From the NCBI RefSeq assembly GCF_921293095.1, contig NC_060248.1, forward strand, positions 10,000,744 through 10,064,743: DNA of 64,000 nt, given 5' to 3'. A program made the position numbers and the translations under genes. A model generated the notes under the pieces. The model worked only from the letters and a program-made list of their open reading frames with translations. It was not told the origin of the DNA and did not search any database. This document shows, piece by piece, positions 1 through 15,200 of this stretch; position 1 is the first letter of the stretch; each line of letters starts with the position of its first letter. This stretch comes from Ischnura elegans (lineage: Eukaryota > Arthropoda > Insecta > Odonata > Coenagrionidae).

Positions 1-1586
1 TAATATTTTCTTTCTCTGCAGTGAATTGGCGTTTCTAAGAAGAAAAATCATTTCAAAATCAAAGTTTTAATTTTTTCTTTCTCTGCAGTGAATTCGCGTT
101 TTTAACAAGAAAAATCATTTCAAAGACAAACTTTTAATTTTTAATTTCTCTGCAGCGAATTCGCGTTTATAACAAGGAAAATCATTTCAAAATCAAACTT
201 TTAATTTTTAATTTCTCAGCAGTGAATTCGCGTTTATACCAGGAAAAATGATTTCAAAGTCAAACTTTTATTTTTTTTTCTCTGCAGTGAATTCGCGTTT
301 ATAACAAGAAAAATCATTTCAAAGTCAAATTTTTTATTTTTTATTTCTCTGCAGTGAATTCGCGTTTATAACTAGAAAAATCATTTCAAAGTTAAATTTT
401 TTAATTTTTCTTTCTCTGCTGTGAACTCGCGTTTATAACAAGAAAAATCATTTCAAAGTCAAATTTTTAATTTTTAATTTCTCTGCATTGAATTCGCGAG
501 TAATAAAAGGATAAATCATTTCAAAGTCAAATTTTTAATTATTTATTTCTCTGCAGTGCAATCGCGTTTATAGAAAGAAAAATCATTTCAAAGTCAAATT
601 TTTAAATTTTTTATTTCTCTGCAGTGAATTAGGGTTTATAACAAAAAAAATCAATACACAGTAAAATATTTAATTTTTTCCTTCTTTGCAGTGAATTCGC
701 GTTTATAACAAGAAAAAACATTTCATAATCAATTTTTTAATTTCTAATTTCTCTGCAGTGAATTCGCGTTAATAACTGGAAAAATCATTTTAAAGTCAAA
801 TTTTTCATTTTTTCTTTCTCTGCAGTGAATTCGCGTTTATAACAAGAAAAATAATTTCAAAGTCAAAATATTAATATTTTCTTTCTCTGCAGTGAATTGG
901 CGTTTCTAAGAAGAAAAATCATTTCAAAATCAAAGTTTTAATTTTTTCTTTCTCTGCAGTGAATTCGCGTTTTTAACAAGAAAAATCATTTCAAAGACAA
1001 ACTTTTAATTTTTAATTTCTCTGCAGCGAATTCGCGTTTATAACAAGGAAAATCATTTCAAAATCAAACTTTTAATTTTTAATTTCTCAGCAGTGAATTC
1101 GCGTTTATACCAGGAAAAATGATTTCAAAGTCAAATTTTTATTTTTTTTTCTCTGCAGTGAATTCGCGTTTATAACAAGAAAAATCATTTCAAAGTCAAA
1201 TTTTTTATTTTTTATTTCTCTGCAGTGAATTCGCGTTTATAACTAGAAAAATCATTTCAAAGTTAAATTTTTTAATTTTTCTTTCTCTGCTGTGAACTCG
1301 CGTTTATAACAAGAAAAATCATTTCAAAGTCAAATTTTTAATTTTTAATTTCTCTGCATTGAATTCGCGAGTAATAAAAGGATAAATCATTTCAAAGTCA
1401 AATTTTTAATTATTTATTTCTCTGCAGTGCAATCGCGTTTATAGAAAGAAAAATCATTTCAAAGTCAAATTTTTAAATTTTTTATTTCTCTGCAGTGAAT
1501 TAGGGTTTATAACAAAAAAAATCAATACACAGTAAAATATTTAATTTTTTCCTTCTTTGCAGTGAATTCGCGTTTATAACAAGAAA
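1..1586 (+). repeat. 871-bp higher-order tandem duplication in Sat1
   Basis: The monomers at 1-715 reappear in the same order, with the same private variants, at 872-1586. The diagnostic variants gtgaactcgcg (421 and 1292), the gcgagtaataaaagg unit, and the gaattagggttt unit followed by aatcaatacacagt match at a constant offset of 871 bp. The copies diverge after about 716/1587. This marks a recent unequal-crossover-type duplication on top of the 65-bp periodicity. Confidence 0.9.
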
Positions 1587-4500
1587 AATCATTTCAAAGT
1601 CAAATATTTAATTTCTCTGCAGAGACTTCGCGTAAATAAAAGGAAAAATCATTTTAAAGTCAAATTTTTAATTTTTTGTTCCTCTGCAGTGAATTAGCGT
1701 TAATAAAAAGAAAAATCATTTCGAAGTCAAAGTTTTATTTTTCTCTTTCCCTGCAGTGAATTCGCGTTTATAACAAGAAAAATCATTTCAAAGTCAAATT
1801 TTTACCTTTTTCTTTCTCCGCAGTGAATACGCGTTTATAACAAGAAAAATCATTCAAAGTCAAAATATTAAATATTCTTTTTTTCTACAGTGAATTTGCG
1901 TTTGTAAGAAGAAAAATCATTTCAAAATGAAATTTTTAATTTTTTCTTTCTCTGCAGTGAATTCGCGTTTCTAATAAGAAAAATCATTTCAAAGTCAAAT
2001 TGTTATTTTTTTCTTTCTCAGCAGTGAATTCGCGTTATTAACAGGAAAAATCAATACAAAGTCAAACTTTTAATTTTTTTATTCTGCAGTGAATCAGTGT
2101 TTATAACAACAAAAATCATTTCAAAGTCAAATTTTTAATTTTCTATTTCTCTGCAGTGAATAAGGGTTTTTAACAAGAAAAATCAATATAAAATCAAATT
2201 TTTAATTATTTCTTTCTGTGCAGTGTATTCGCGTTTATAACAACAAAAATCATTTTATAGTCAAATTTTTAATTTTTAATTTGTCAGCAGTGAATTCGCA
2301 TTTATAGCAAGAAAAATCATTTCAAAGTCATATTTTAAACTTTTATTTCTCGCAGTTAATTCGCGTTGGTAACAAGAAAAATCATTTCAAAGTCAAATTT
2401 TTAATTTTTTCTTTCTCTTCAGTGAATTCGCGTTTATAACAAGAAAAATCATTTCAAAGTCAAACTTTTAATTTTTTCATTCTCTGCAGTGAATTCGCGT
2501 TTCTAACAGATAAAATCATTTCAAAGTCAAATTTTTAATTTTTTATTTCTCTGCAGTGAATTCGCGTTAATATCAGGAAAAATCATTTATAGTAAACTTT
2601 TATTATGTTTTCTTTCTCTGCACAGAATTCGCGTTTATAATAAGAAAAATCATTTCAAAGTTAAATTTTTAATTTTTTATTTCTCTGCAGTGAATTCGCG
2701 ATGATAACATAAAAATCATTTCAAAGTCAAAATATTAATATGTTCTTTCACTGCAGTGAATTCGCGTTTGTAAGAAGAAAAATCATTTCAAAATCAAATT
2801 TTTAATTTTTTCTTTCTCTGCAGTGAATTCGCGTTTCTAATAAGAAAAATCATTTCAAAGTCAAACTTTTAATTTTTAAATTCTCTGCAGTAAATTCGCG
2901 TTTATAACAAGAGAAATCATTTCGAAGTCAAATTTTTAATTTTTTCTTTCTCTGCAGTGAATTCGCGTTTATAACAGGAAAAATCATTTCAAAGTCGAAT
3001 TTTTAATTTCTCTGCAGTGAATTCGCGTTAATAACAAGAAAAATCATTTCAAAGTCAAATTTTTAATTTTTTTTTTCTCTGCAGTGAAATCGTGTTTATA
3101 ACAAGAAAAATCATTTCAAAGTCAAATTTTTAATTTCTCTGCAGTGACTTCGCGTAAATAAAAGGAAATATCATTTTAAAGTCAAATTTTTAATTTTTTG
3201 TCCCTCTGCAGTGAATTAGCGTTAATAACAAGAAAAATCATTTCGAAGTCAAAGTTTTAATTTTTTCTTTCCCTGCAGTGAATTCGCGTTTATAACAAGA
3301 AAAATCATTTCAAAGTCAAATTTTTAATTTTTTCTTTCTCTGCAGTGAAATCGCGTTGATAAAAAGAAAAATCATTTCAAAGTCAAATTTTTAATTTTTC
3401 CTCTCTCTGCAGTGAATTCGCGTTTATAACAAGAAAAATCATTTCAAAGTCAAATTTTTTATTTTTGATTTCTCTGCAGTGAATAAGCGTTCGTAACAAG
3501 AAAAATCATTGAAAATAAATTTTTTAATTATTAATTTCTCTGCAGTGAATTCGCGTTAATAACAGGAAACATCATTTTAAAGTCAAATTTTTCATTTTTT
3601 CTTTCTCTGCAGTCAATTCGCGTTTATAATAAGAAAAATCATTTCAAAGTTAAATTTTTAATTTTTAATTTCTCTGCAGTGAATTTGCGTTAATAACAAG
3701 AAAAATCATATCAAAGTCATAAATTTAATATTTTCTTTTATCTGCAGTGAATTCGCGTTTGTAAGAAGAAAAATCTTTTCAAAGTCAAAGTTTTTATTTC
3801 TCTGCAGTGAATTCGCGTTTATAACAAGAAAAATCATTTCAAAGTCAAATTTTTACCTTTTTCTTTCTCTGCAGTGAATACGCGTTTATAACAGGAAAAA
3901 TCGCGTTTATAACAAGAGAAATCATTTCGAAGTCAAATTTTTGATTTTTTCTTTCTCTGCAGTGAAATCGCGTTTATAAAAAGAAAAATCATTTCAAAGT
4001 CAAATTTTTAATTTTTCCTTTCTCTTCTGTGAATTCGCGTTTATAACAAGAAAAATCATTTCAAAATCAAATTTTTTATTTTTGATTTCTCTGCAGTGAA
4101 TTAGCGTTCGTAACAAGAAAAATCATTTCAAAATCAATTTTTTAATCATTAATTTCTCTGCAGTGAATTCGCGTTAATAACAGGAAAAATCATTTCAAAG
4201 TCAAATTTTTCATTTTTTCTTTCTCTTCAGTGAATTCGCGTTTATAATAAGAAAAATCATTTCAAAGTTAAATTTTTAATTTTTAATTCCTTGCAGTGAA
4301 TTCGCGTTAATAACAAGAAAAATCATATTAAAGTGAAATTTTTGATTTTTTGTTTCTCTGTAGTGAATTCGCGTTTATAACAAGAAAAATCATTTCATAA
4401 TTTATTTTTTAATTTCTCTGCAGTGAATTCGCGTTAATAACAGGAAAAATCATTAAAAGTCAAATTTTTTATTTTTGATTTCTCTGCAGTGAATTCGCGT

Positions 4501-7500
4501 TTATAACTAGAAAAATCATTTCAAAGTCAAATTTTTAAATTTTTCTTTCTCTGCTGTGAATTCGCGTTTATAACAAGAAATACATTTCAAAGTCAAATTT
4601 TTAATTTTTAATTTCTCTGCATTGAATTCGCGTTAATAAAAGGAAAATTCATTTCAAAGTCAAATCTTTAATTTTTTATTTCACGGCAGTGCAATCGCGT
4701 TTATAGAAAGAAAAATCATTTCAAAGTCAAATTTTTAATTTTTTCTTTCTCCGCAGTGAATTCGCGTTTATAACAAGAAAAATCATTTCGAAGTCAAATT
4801 TTTAGCTTTTTCTTTCTCTGCAGTGAATTCGCGTTTATAACGAGAAAAATCATTTCAAAGTCAAATTTTTAATTTTTGATTTCTCTGCAGTGAATTCGCG
4901 TTTGTAACAAAAAAAATCATTTCAAAATCAAATTTTTAATTTTTTCTTTATCTGCAGTGAATTCGCGTTTCTAACAAGAATAATCATTTCAAAGTCAAAC
5001 TTTTAATTTTTAATTTCTCTGCAGCGAATTCGCGTTTATAACAAGAAATATCATTTCGAAGTCAAATTTTTAATTTTTCCTTTCTCTGTAGTGAATTCGC
5101 GTTTAAAGAAAGAAAAAACATTTCAAAGTCAAATTTTTAATTTTTTCCTTCTCCGCAGTGAATTCGCGTTTATAAAAAGAAAAATCATTCCAAAGTCAAA
5201 TTTTTAGCTTTTTCTTTCTCTGCAGTAAATTTGCGTTTATAACGAGAAAAATCATATCAAAGTCAAATTTTTAATTTTTAATTTCTCTGCAGTGAATTCG
5301 CGTTAATAACAGGAAAAATCATTTTAAAGTGAAATTTTAAATTTTCTTATTCCTCTGCAGTGAACTAGCGTTTATAACAAGAACAATCATTTCAAAGTCT
5401 AATTTTTAATTTTTTGTTTCTCTGCAGTGAATTTGGGTTTATAACACGAAAAATCATTTCATAGTCAAACTTTTAGCTTTTTCTTTCTCTGCAGTAAATT
5501 TTCGTTTATAACGAGAAAAATCATATCAAAGTCAAATTTTTAATTTTTAATTTCTCTGCAGTGAATTCGCGTTAATAACAGGAAAAATCATTTTAAAGTG
5601 AAATTTTAAATTTTTTTATTCCTCTGCAGTGAACTAGCGTTTATAACAAGAACAATCATTTCAAAGTCTAATTTTTAATTTTTTATTTCTCTGCAGTGAA
5701 TTCGCGTTAATAACAAGAAAAATCATTTCAAAGTGAAATTTTTTGATTTTTTGTTTCGCTGCTGTGAATTCGCGTTTATAACAAGAAAAATCATTTCATA
5801 ATCAATTTTTTAATTTCTAATTTCTCTGCAGTGAATTCGCGTTAATAACTGGAAAAATCATTTTAAAGTCAAATTTTTCATTTTTTCTTTCTCTTCAGTG
5901 AATTCGCGTTTATAATAAGAAAAATCATTTCAAAGTAAAATTTTTAATTTTTTCTTTCTCTGGAGTGAATTCGCGTTTATAACAAGAAAAATAATTTCAA
6001 AGTCAAAATATTAATTTTTTCTTTCTCTGAGTGAATTCGCGTTAATAACAGGAAAAATCATTTCAAAGTCAAATTTTTCATTTTTTCTTTCTCTGCAGTG
6101 AATTCGCGTTTATAATAAGAAAAATCATTTCAAAGTTAAATTTTTTATTTTTTTTTCTCTGCAGTGAATTCGCGTTAATAACAAAAAAAATCATATCAAA
6201 GTCAAAATATTAATATTTTCTTTCTCTGCAGTGAATTCGCGTTTGTAAGAAGAAAAATCATTTCAAAGTCAAACTTTTAATTTTTTATTTCTCTGCAATG
6301 AATTCGTGTTTATAACAAGAAAAATTATTTCAAAGTGAAATTTTTGATTTTTTGTTTCTCTGCAGTGAATTAGCGTTCGTAACAAGAAAAATCATTTCAA
6401 AATCAATTTTTTAATCATTAATTTCTCTGCAGTGAATTCGCGTTAATAACAGGAAAAATCATTTCAAAGTCAAATTTTACATTTTTTCTTTCTCTTCAGT
6501 GAATTCGCGTTTATAATAAGAAAAATCATTTCAAAGTTAAATTTTTAATTTTTAATTTCTCTGCAGTGAATTCGCGTTAATAACAAGAAAAATCATATTA
6601 AAGTGAAATTTTTGATTTTTTGTTTCTCTGTAGTGAATTCGCGTTTATAACAAGAAAAATCATTTCATAATTTATTTTTTAATTTCTCTGCAGTGAATTC
6701 GCGTTAATAACAGGAAAAATCATTAAAAGTCAAATTTTTTATTTTTGATTTCTCTGCAGTGAATTCGCGTTTATAACTAGAAAAATCATTTCAAAGTCAA
6801 ATTTTTAATTTTTCCTTTCTCTGTAGTGAATTCGCGTTTATAGAAAGAAAAAACATTTCAAAGTCAAATTTTTAATTTTTTCCTTCTCCGCAGTGAATTC
6901 TCGTTTATAAAAAGAAAAATCATTTCAAAGTCAAATATTTAGCTTTTTCTTTCTCTGCAGTAAATTTGCGTTTATAACGAGAAAAATAATATCAAAGTCA
7001 AATTTTTAATTTTTAATTTCTCTGCAGTGAAATCGCGTTAATAACAGGAAAAATCATTTTAAAGTGAAATTTTTAATTTTTTTATTCCTCTGCAGTGAAT
7101 TAGCGTTTATAACAAGAACAATCATTTCAAAGTCAAATTTTTAATTTTTTGTTTCTCTGCAGTGAATTTTGGTTTATAACACGAAAAATCATTTCATAGT
7201 CAAACTTTTAATTTTTTATTTCTCTGCAGTGAATTCGCGTTAATAACAAGAAATATCATTTAATAGTGAAATTTTTGATTTTTTGTTTCTCTGCTGTGAA
7301 TTCGCTTTTATAACTGGAAAAATCATTTTAAAGTCAAATTTTTCATTTTTTCTTTCTCTTCAGTGAATTCGCGTTTATAATAAGAAAAATCATTTCAAAG
7401 TAAAATTTTTAATTTTTTCTTTTTCTGGAGTGAATTCGCGTATATAGCAAGAAAAATAATTTCAAAGTCAAAATATTAATTTTTTCTTTCTCTGAGTTTA

Positions 7501-10500
7501 TTCGCGTTTCTAACAAGAAAAATCATTTCAAAGTCAAATTTTTAATTTTTTCTTTCTCTGCAGTGAATTCGCGTTTATAACTAGAAAAATCATTTCAAAG
7601 TCAAATTTTTAAATTTATCTTTCTCTGCTGTGAATTCGCGTTTATAACAAGAAAAATCATTTCAAAGTCAAATTTTTAATTTTTTATTTCACTGCAGTGC
7701 AATCGCGTTTATAAGAAGAAAATCATTTCAAAGTCAAATTTTTAATTTTTTCTTTCTCCGCAGTGAATACGCGTTTGTAACAAGAAAAATCATTTCAAAG
7801 TCAAATTTTTAATTTTTTCTTTCTCTGCAGTGAAATCGTGTTTATAACAAGAAAAATCATTTCAAAGTCAAATTTTTCATTTCTCTGCAGTGACTTCGCG
7901 TAAATAAAAGGAAATATCATTTTAAAGTCAAATTTTTAATTTTTTGTCCCTCTGCAGTGAATTAGCGTTAATAACAAGAAAAATCATTTCGAAGTCAAAG
8001 TTTTAATTTTTTCTTTCCCTGCAGTGAATTCGCGTTTATAACAAGAAAAATCATTTCAAAGTCAAATTTTTAATTTTTTCTTTCTCTGCAGTGAAATCGC
8101 GTTTATAAAAAGAAAAATCATTTCAAAGTCAAATTTTTAATTTTTCCTCTCTCTGCAGTGAATTCGCGTTTATAACAAGAAAAATCATTTCAAAGTCAAA
8201 TTTATTATTTTTGATTTCTCTGCAGTGAATTAGCGTTCGTAACAAGAAAAATCATTTCAAAGTCAAATTTTTAATTTTTAATTTCTCTGCATTGAATTCG
8301 CGTTAATAAAAGGAAAATTCATTTCAAAGTAAAATTTTTAATTTTTTATTTCACTGCAGTGCAATCGCGTTTATAGAAAGAAAATCATTTCAAAGTCAAA
8401 TTTTTAATTTTTTCTTTCTCCGCAGTGAATACGCGTTTATAACAAGAAAAATCATTTCAAAGTCAAATTTTTAATTTTTAAATTCTCTGCAGTGAATTCG
8501 CGTTAATAACAGGAATAATCATTTTAAAGTGAAATTTTTAATTTTTTATTCCTCTGCAGTGAATTAGCGTTTATGACAAGAAAAATCATTTCAAAGTCAA
8601 ATTTTTAATTTTTTGTTTCTCAGCAGTGAATTTGGGTTTATAACACGAAAAATCATTTCAAAGTCGAATTTTTCATTTTTTCTTTCTCTGCAGTGAATTC
8701 ACGTTAATAACAGGAAAAATCATTTTAAAGTAAATTTTTCATTTTTTCTTTTTAGTCAGTGAATTCGCGATTATTACAGGAAAAATCATTTCAAAGTCAA
8801 ATTTTTAATTTTTTTTTCACTGCAGTGAATTAGCGTTAATAACAAGAAAAATCATTTCATAGTAAATTTTTTAATTTTTCCTATCTCTGCAGTGAATTCG
8901 CGTTTATAACAAGAAAAATCATTTCAAAAACAAATTTTTAATTTCTTCTTTCTCTGCAGTGAATTCGCGTTTCTAACAAGAATAATCATTTCAACGTCAA
9001 ACTTTTAATTTTTAATTTCTCTGCAGCAAATTCGCGTTTATAACAAGAAAATTCATTTCGAAGTCATATTTTTAATTTTTTCCTTCTCCGCAGTGAATTC
9101 GCGTTTATAACATGAAAAATCATTTCAAAGTCAAATTTTTAATTTTTTTTATTCCTCTGCAGTGAATTAGCGTTTATAACAAGAAATATTATTTCAAAGT
9201 CAAATTTTTAATTTTTTGATTCTCTGCAGTGAATTTGGGTTTATAACACGAAAAATCATTTCAAAGTCAAACTTATAATTTTTTATTTCTCTGCAGTGAA
9301 TTCGCGTTAATACGAGAAAAATCATTTCATAATGAATTTTTTAATTTTTAATTTCTCTGATGTGAATTCACGTTAATAACAGGAAAAATAATTTAAAAGT
9401 CAAATTTTTAATTTTTTATTTCTCTGCAGTCAAATCAGTTTGTAACAAGAAAAATGTTTTCAAAGGAAAATTTTTAATTTTTTCTTTCTCTGCAGTGAAT
9501 TAGGGTTTATAACAAGAAAAATCATTTCAAAGTCATATTTTTAATATTTTATTTCTCTGCAGTGAATTCGCGTTTATAGAAAGAAAAATCATTTCAATGT
9601 CAAATTTTTAATTTTTTCCTTCTCCGCAGTGAAATCGCGTTTATCACAAGAAAAATCATTTCAAAGTCAAATTTTATATTTTTGATTTCTCTGCAGTGAA
9701 TTAGCGTTCGTAACAAGAAAAATCTTTTTAAAGTGAAATTTTTAATTTTTTTATTCCTCTGCAGAGAATCCGCGTTTATAACAAGAAAAATCAATTCAAA
9801 GTCAATCTTTTAATTTTTTATTTCTCTGCAGTGAATTCGCGTTTATTGCAAGAAAAATCATTTCAAAGTGAAATTTTTGATTTTTTGTTTCTCTGCTGTG
9901 AATTCGCGTTTATAACAAGAAAAATCATTTCATAATCAATTTTTTAATTTTTAATTTCTCTAATGTGAATTCACGTTAATTACAGGAAAAATCATTTTAA
10001 AGTCAAATTTTTCATTTTTTCTTTCTCTTCAGTGAATTCGCGTTCATAATAAGAAAAATCATTTCAAAGTTAAATTTTTAATTTTTTCTTTCTCAGCAGT
10101 GAATTCGCGTTTATAAGAAGAAAAATCATTTCAAAGTCAAACTTTTACTTTTTTCTTTCTCTACAGTGAATTCGCGTTTCTAACAAGAAAAATCATTTCA
10201 AAGTCAAATTTTTAATTTTTTCTTTCTTTGCAGTGAATTCGCGTTTATAATAAGAAATCTCAATTCAAAGTTAAATTTTTAATTTTTTGTTTCTCTGTAG
10301 TGAATTTGCGTTTTTAAGAAGAAAAATCATTTCAAATTCAAAATTTTTAATTTTTTATTTCTCTGCGGTGAATTCGCGTTTATAACAAGAAAAATCATTT
10401 CAAATTCAAATTTTTCATTTTTTCTTTCTTTGCAGTGAAATTGCGTTTATAACAAGAAAAATAATTACAAGTCTAAATTCAAATTCTTTTTTCTTTGCAG

Positions 10501-12249
10501 TGAATTCGCGTTTATAACAAGAAAAATCATTTCAAAGTCAAATTTTTTATTTTTTATTTCTCTGCATTGAATTCGCGTTTATAACAAGAAAAAACATTTG
10601 AAAGTCAAATTTTTAATTTTTTCTTTCTCTGCAGTGAATTCGCGTTTATAACAAGAAAAATCATATCTAAATGAAATTTTAGATTTTTTTTTCTGCAGTG
10701 AATATGCGTTTATAAAAAGAAAAATCATTTCAAAGTCAAATTTTTAATTTTTTATTTCTCTGCAGTCAAATCGCGGTTGTAACAAGAAAAATGTTTTCAA
10801 AGTCATATTTTTAATTTTTTCTTTCTCTGCAGTAAATTAGGGTTTATAACAAGAAAAATCATTTCAAAGATATATTTTTAATATTTTATTTCTCTGCAGT
10901 GAATTCGCGTTTATAAAAAGAAAAATCATTTCAAAGTCTAATTTTTAATTTTTTGTTTCTCTGCAGTGAATTTGGGTTTATAACACGAAAAATCGTTTCG
11001 AAGTCAAACTTTTAATTTCAAATTTCTCTGCAGTGAATTTGCGTTTATTACAAGAAAAATCATTTCAAAGTGAAATTTTTTATTTTTTGTTTTTCTGCTG
11101 TGAATTCGCGTTTATAACAAAAAAAATCATTTTATAATCAAAGTTTTAATTTTTAATTTCTCTGCAGTGAATTCGCGTTTATTACAGGAAAAATCATTTC
11201 AAAGTCAAATTTTTAATTTTTTTTTCACTGCAGTGAATTAGCGTTAATAACAAGAATAATCATTTCATAGTTAATTTTTTAATATTTCCTTTCTCTGCAG
11301 TGAATACGCGTTTATAACAAGAAAAATCATTTGAAAGTCAAATTTTTCATTTTTTCTTTCTCTTCAGTGAATTCGCGTTCATAATAAGAAAAATCATTTC
11401 AAAGTTAAATTTTTAATTTTTTCTTTCTCAGCAGTGAATTCGCGTTTATAAGAAGAAAAATCATTTCAAAGTCAAACTTTTAATTTTTTCTTTCTCTACA
11501 GTGAATTCGCGTTTCTAACAAGAAAATTCATTTCGAAGTCAAATTATTAATTTTTTCCTTCTCCGCAGTGAATTCGCGTTTATAACAAGAAAAATCATTG
11601 AAAAGTGAAATTTTTAATTTTTTTATTCCTCTGCAGTGAATTAATGTTTATAACAAGAAAAATTATTTCAAAGTCAAATTTTTAATTTTTTGATTCTCTG
11701 CAGTGAATTTGGGTTTAAAACACGAAAAATCATTTCAAAGTCAAATTTTTCATTTTTTCTTTCTCTTCAGTGAATTCGCGTTGATAATAAGAAAAATCAT
11801 TTCAAAGTTAAATTTTTAATTTTTTCTTTCTCAGCAGTGAATTCGCGTTTATAAGAAGAAAAATCATTTCAAAGTCAAACTTTTAATTTTTAATTTCTCT
11901 GCAGTGAATTCGCGTTAATAACAAGAAAAATCATTTCAGTCAAATTTTTAATTTTTATTTTCTCTGCATTGAATTCGCGTTTATAACAAGAAAAATCATT
12001 TCAAAGTCAAATTTTAATTTTTAATTTTTCTGCAGTGAATTAGGGTTTATAACAAAAAAAATCATTTGAAAGTCAAATTTTTAATTTTTTCTTTCTCTAC
12101 AGTGAATTCGCCTTTTTAACAAGAAATATCATTTCGAAGTCAAATATTTAATTTTTTTTCTTTGCAGAGAATTTGCGTTTATAACAAGAAAAATCATTTC
12201 AAATTCAAATTTTTAATTTTTTCTTTCTGTGCAGTGAATTCGCGTTTAT

Positions 12250-15200
12250 AACAAGGAAAATCATTTCAAAATCAAACTTTTAATTTTTAATTTCTCAGCA
12301 GTGAATTCGCGTTTATACCAGGAAAAATGATTTCAAAGTCAAATTTTTATTTTTTTTTTCTCTGAAGTGAATTCGCGTTTATAACAAGAAAAATCATTTC
12401 ATAGTCAAATTTTTTATTTTTTATTTCTCTGCAGTGAATTCGCGTTTATAACTAGAAAAATCATTTCAAAGTTAAATTTTTTAATTTTTCTTTCTCTGCT
12501 GTGAATTCGCGTTTATAACAAGAAAAATCATTTCAAAGTCAAATTTTTAATTTTTAATTTCTCTGCATTGAATTCGCGAGTAATAAAAGGATAAATCATT
12601 TCAAAGTCAAATTTTTAATTATTTATTTCTCTGCAGTGCAATCGCGTTTATAGAAAGAAAAATCATTTCAAAGTCAAATTTTTAAATTTTTTATTTCTCT
12701 GCAGTGAATTAGGGTTTATAACAAAAAAAATCAATACAGTAAAATATTTAATTTTTTCCTTCTTTGCAGTGAATTCGCGTTTATAACAAGAAAAATCATT
12801 TCAAAGTCAAATTTTTAATTTCTCTGCAGAGACTTCGCGTAAATAAAAGGAAAAATCATTTTAAAGTCAAATTTTTAATTTTTTGTTCCTCTGCAGTGAA
12901 TTAGCGTTAATAAAAAGAAAAATCATTTCGAAGTCAAAGTTTTATTTTTCTCTTTCCCTGCAGTGAATTCGCGTTTATAACAAGAAAAATCATTTCAAAG
13001 TCAAATTTTTACCTTTTTCTTTCTCCGCAGTGAATACGCGTTTATAACAAGAAAAATCATTCAAAGTCAAAATATTAAATATTCTTTTTTTCTACAGTGA
13101 ATTTGCGTTTGTAAGAAGAAAAATCATTTCAAAATGAAATTTTTAATTTTTTCTTTCTCTGCAGTGAATTCGCGTTTCTAATAAGAAAAATCATTTCAAA
13201 GTCAAATTTTTAAATTTTTTATTTCTCTGCAGTGAATTAGGGTTTATAACAAAAAAAATCAATACACAGTAAAATATTTAATTTTTTCCTTCTTTGCAGT
13301 GAATTCGCGTTTATAACAAGAAAAATCATTTCAAAGTCAAATTTTTAATTTCTCTGCAGAGACTTCGCGTAAATAAAAGGAAAAATCATTTTAAAGTGAA
13401 ATTTTTAATTTTTTGTTCCTCTGCAGTGAATTAGCGTTAATAAAAAGAAAAATCATTTCGAAGTCAAAGTTTTATTTTTCTCTTTCCCTGCAGTGAATTC
13501 GCGTTTATAACAAGAAAAATCATTTCAAAGTCAAATTTTTACCTTTTTCTTTCTCCGCAGTGAATACGCGTTTATAACAAGAAAAATCATTCAAAGTCAA
13601 AATATTAAATATTCTTTTTTTCTACAGTGAATTTGCGTTTGTAAGAAGAAAAATCATTTCAAAATGAAATTTTTAATTTTTTCTTTCTCTGCAGTGAATT
13701 CGCGTTTCTAATAAGAAAAATCATTTCAAAGTCAAATTGTTAATTTTTTCTTTCTCAGCAGTGAATTCGCGTTGTTAACAGGAAAAATCAATACAAAGTC
13801 AAACTTTTAATTTTTTTATTCTGCAGTGAATCAGTGTTTATAACAACAAAAATCATTTCAAAGTCAAATTTTTAATTTTCTATTTCTCTGCAGTGAATAA
13901 GGGTTTTTAACAAGAAAAATCAATATAAAATCAAATTTTTAATTATTTCTTTCTGTGCAGTGTATTCGCGTTTATAACAACAAAAATCATTTCATAGTCA
14001 AATTTTTAATTTTTAATTTGTCAGCAGTGAATTCGCATTTATAGCAAGAAAAATCATTTCTAAGTCATATTTTAAACTTTTATTTCTCGCAGTTTATTCG
14101 CGTTGGTAACAAGAAAAATCATTTCAAAGTCAAATTTTTAATTTTTTCTTTCTCTTCAGTGAATTCGCGTTTATAACAAGAAAAATCATTTCATAATCAA
14201 TTTTTTAATTTCTAATTTCTCTGCAGTGAATTCGCGTTAATAACTGGAAAAATCATTTTAAAGTCAAATTTTTCATTTTTTCTTTCTCTTCAGTGAATTC
14301 GCGTTTATAATAAGAAAAATCATTTCAAAGTTAAATTTTTAATTTTTTATTTCTCTGCAGTGAATTCGCGATGATAACATAAAAATCATTTCAAAGTCAA
14401 AATATTAATATGTTCTTTCACTGCAGTGAATTCGCGTTTGTAAGAAGAAAAATCATTTCAAAATCAAATTTTTAATTTTTTCTTTCTCTGCAGTGAATTC
14501 ACGTTTCTAATAAGAAAAATCATTTCAAAGTCAAACTTTTAATTTTTAATTTCTCTGCAGTGAATTCGCGTTTATAACAAGAGAAATCATTTCGAAGTCA
14601 AATTTTTAATTTTTTCTTTCTCTGCAGTGAATTCGCGTTTATAACAGGAAAAATCATTTCAAAGTCGAATTTTTAATTTCTCTGCAGTGAATTCGCGTTA
14701 ATAACAAGAAAAATCATTTCAAAGTCAAATTTTTAATTTTTTCTTTCTCTGCAGTGAAATCGTGTTTATAACAAGAAAAATCATTTCAAAGTCAAATTTT
14801 TAATTTCTCTGCAGTGACTTCGCGTAAATAAAAGGAAATATCATTTTAAAGTCAAATTTTTAATTTTTTATACCTCTGCAGTGAATTAGCGTTAATAACA
14901 AGAAAAATCATTTCGAAGTCAAAGTTTTAATTTTTTCTTTCCCTGCAGTGAATTCGCGTTTATAACAAGAAAAATCATTTCAAAGTCAAATTTTTAATTT
15001 TTTCTTTCTCTGCAGTGAAATCGCGTTTATAAAAAGAAAAATCATTTCAAAGTCAAATTTTTAATTTTTCCTCTCTCTGCAGTGAATTCGCGTTTATAAC
15101 AAGAAAAATCATTTCAAAGTCAAATTTTTTATTTTTGATTTCTCTGCAATGAATTAGCGTTCGTAACAAGAAAAATCATTGCAAAATAAATTTTTTAATT

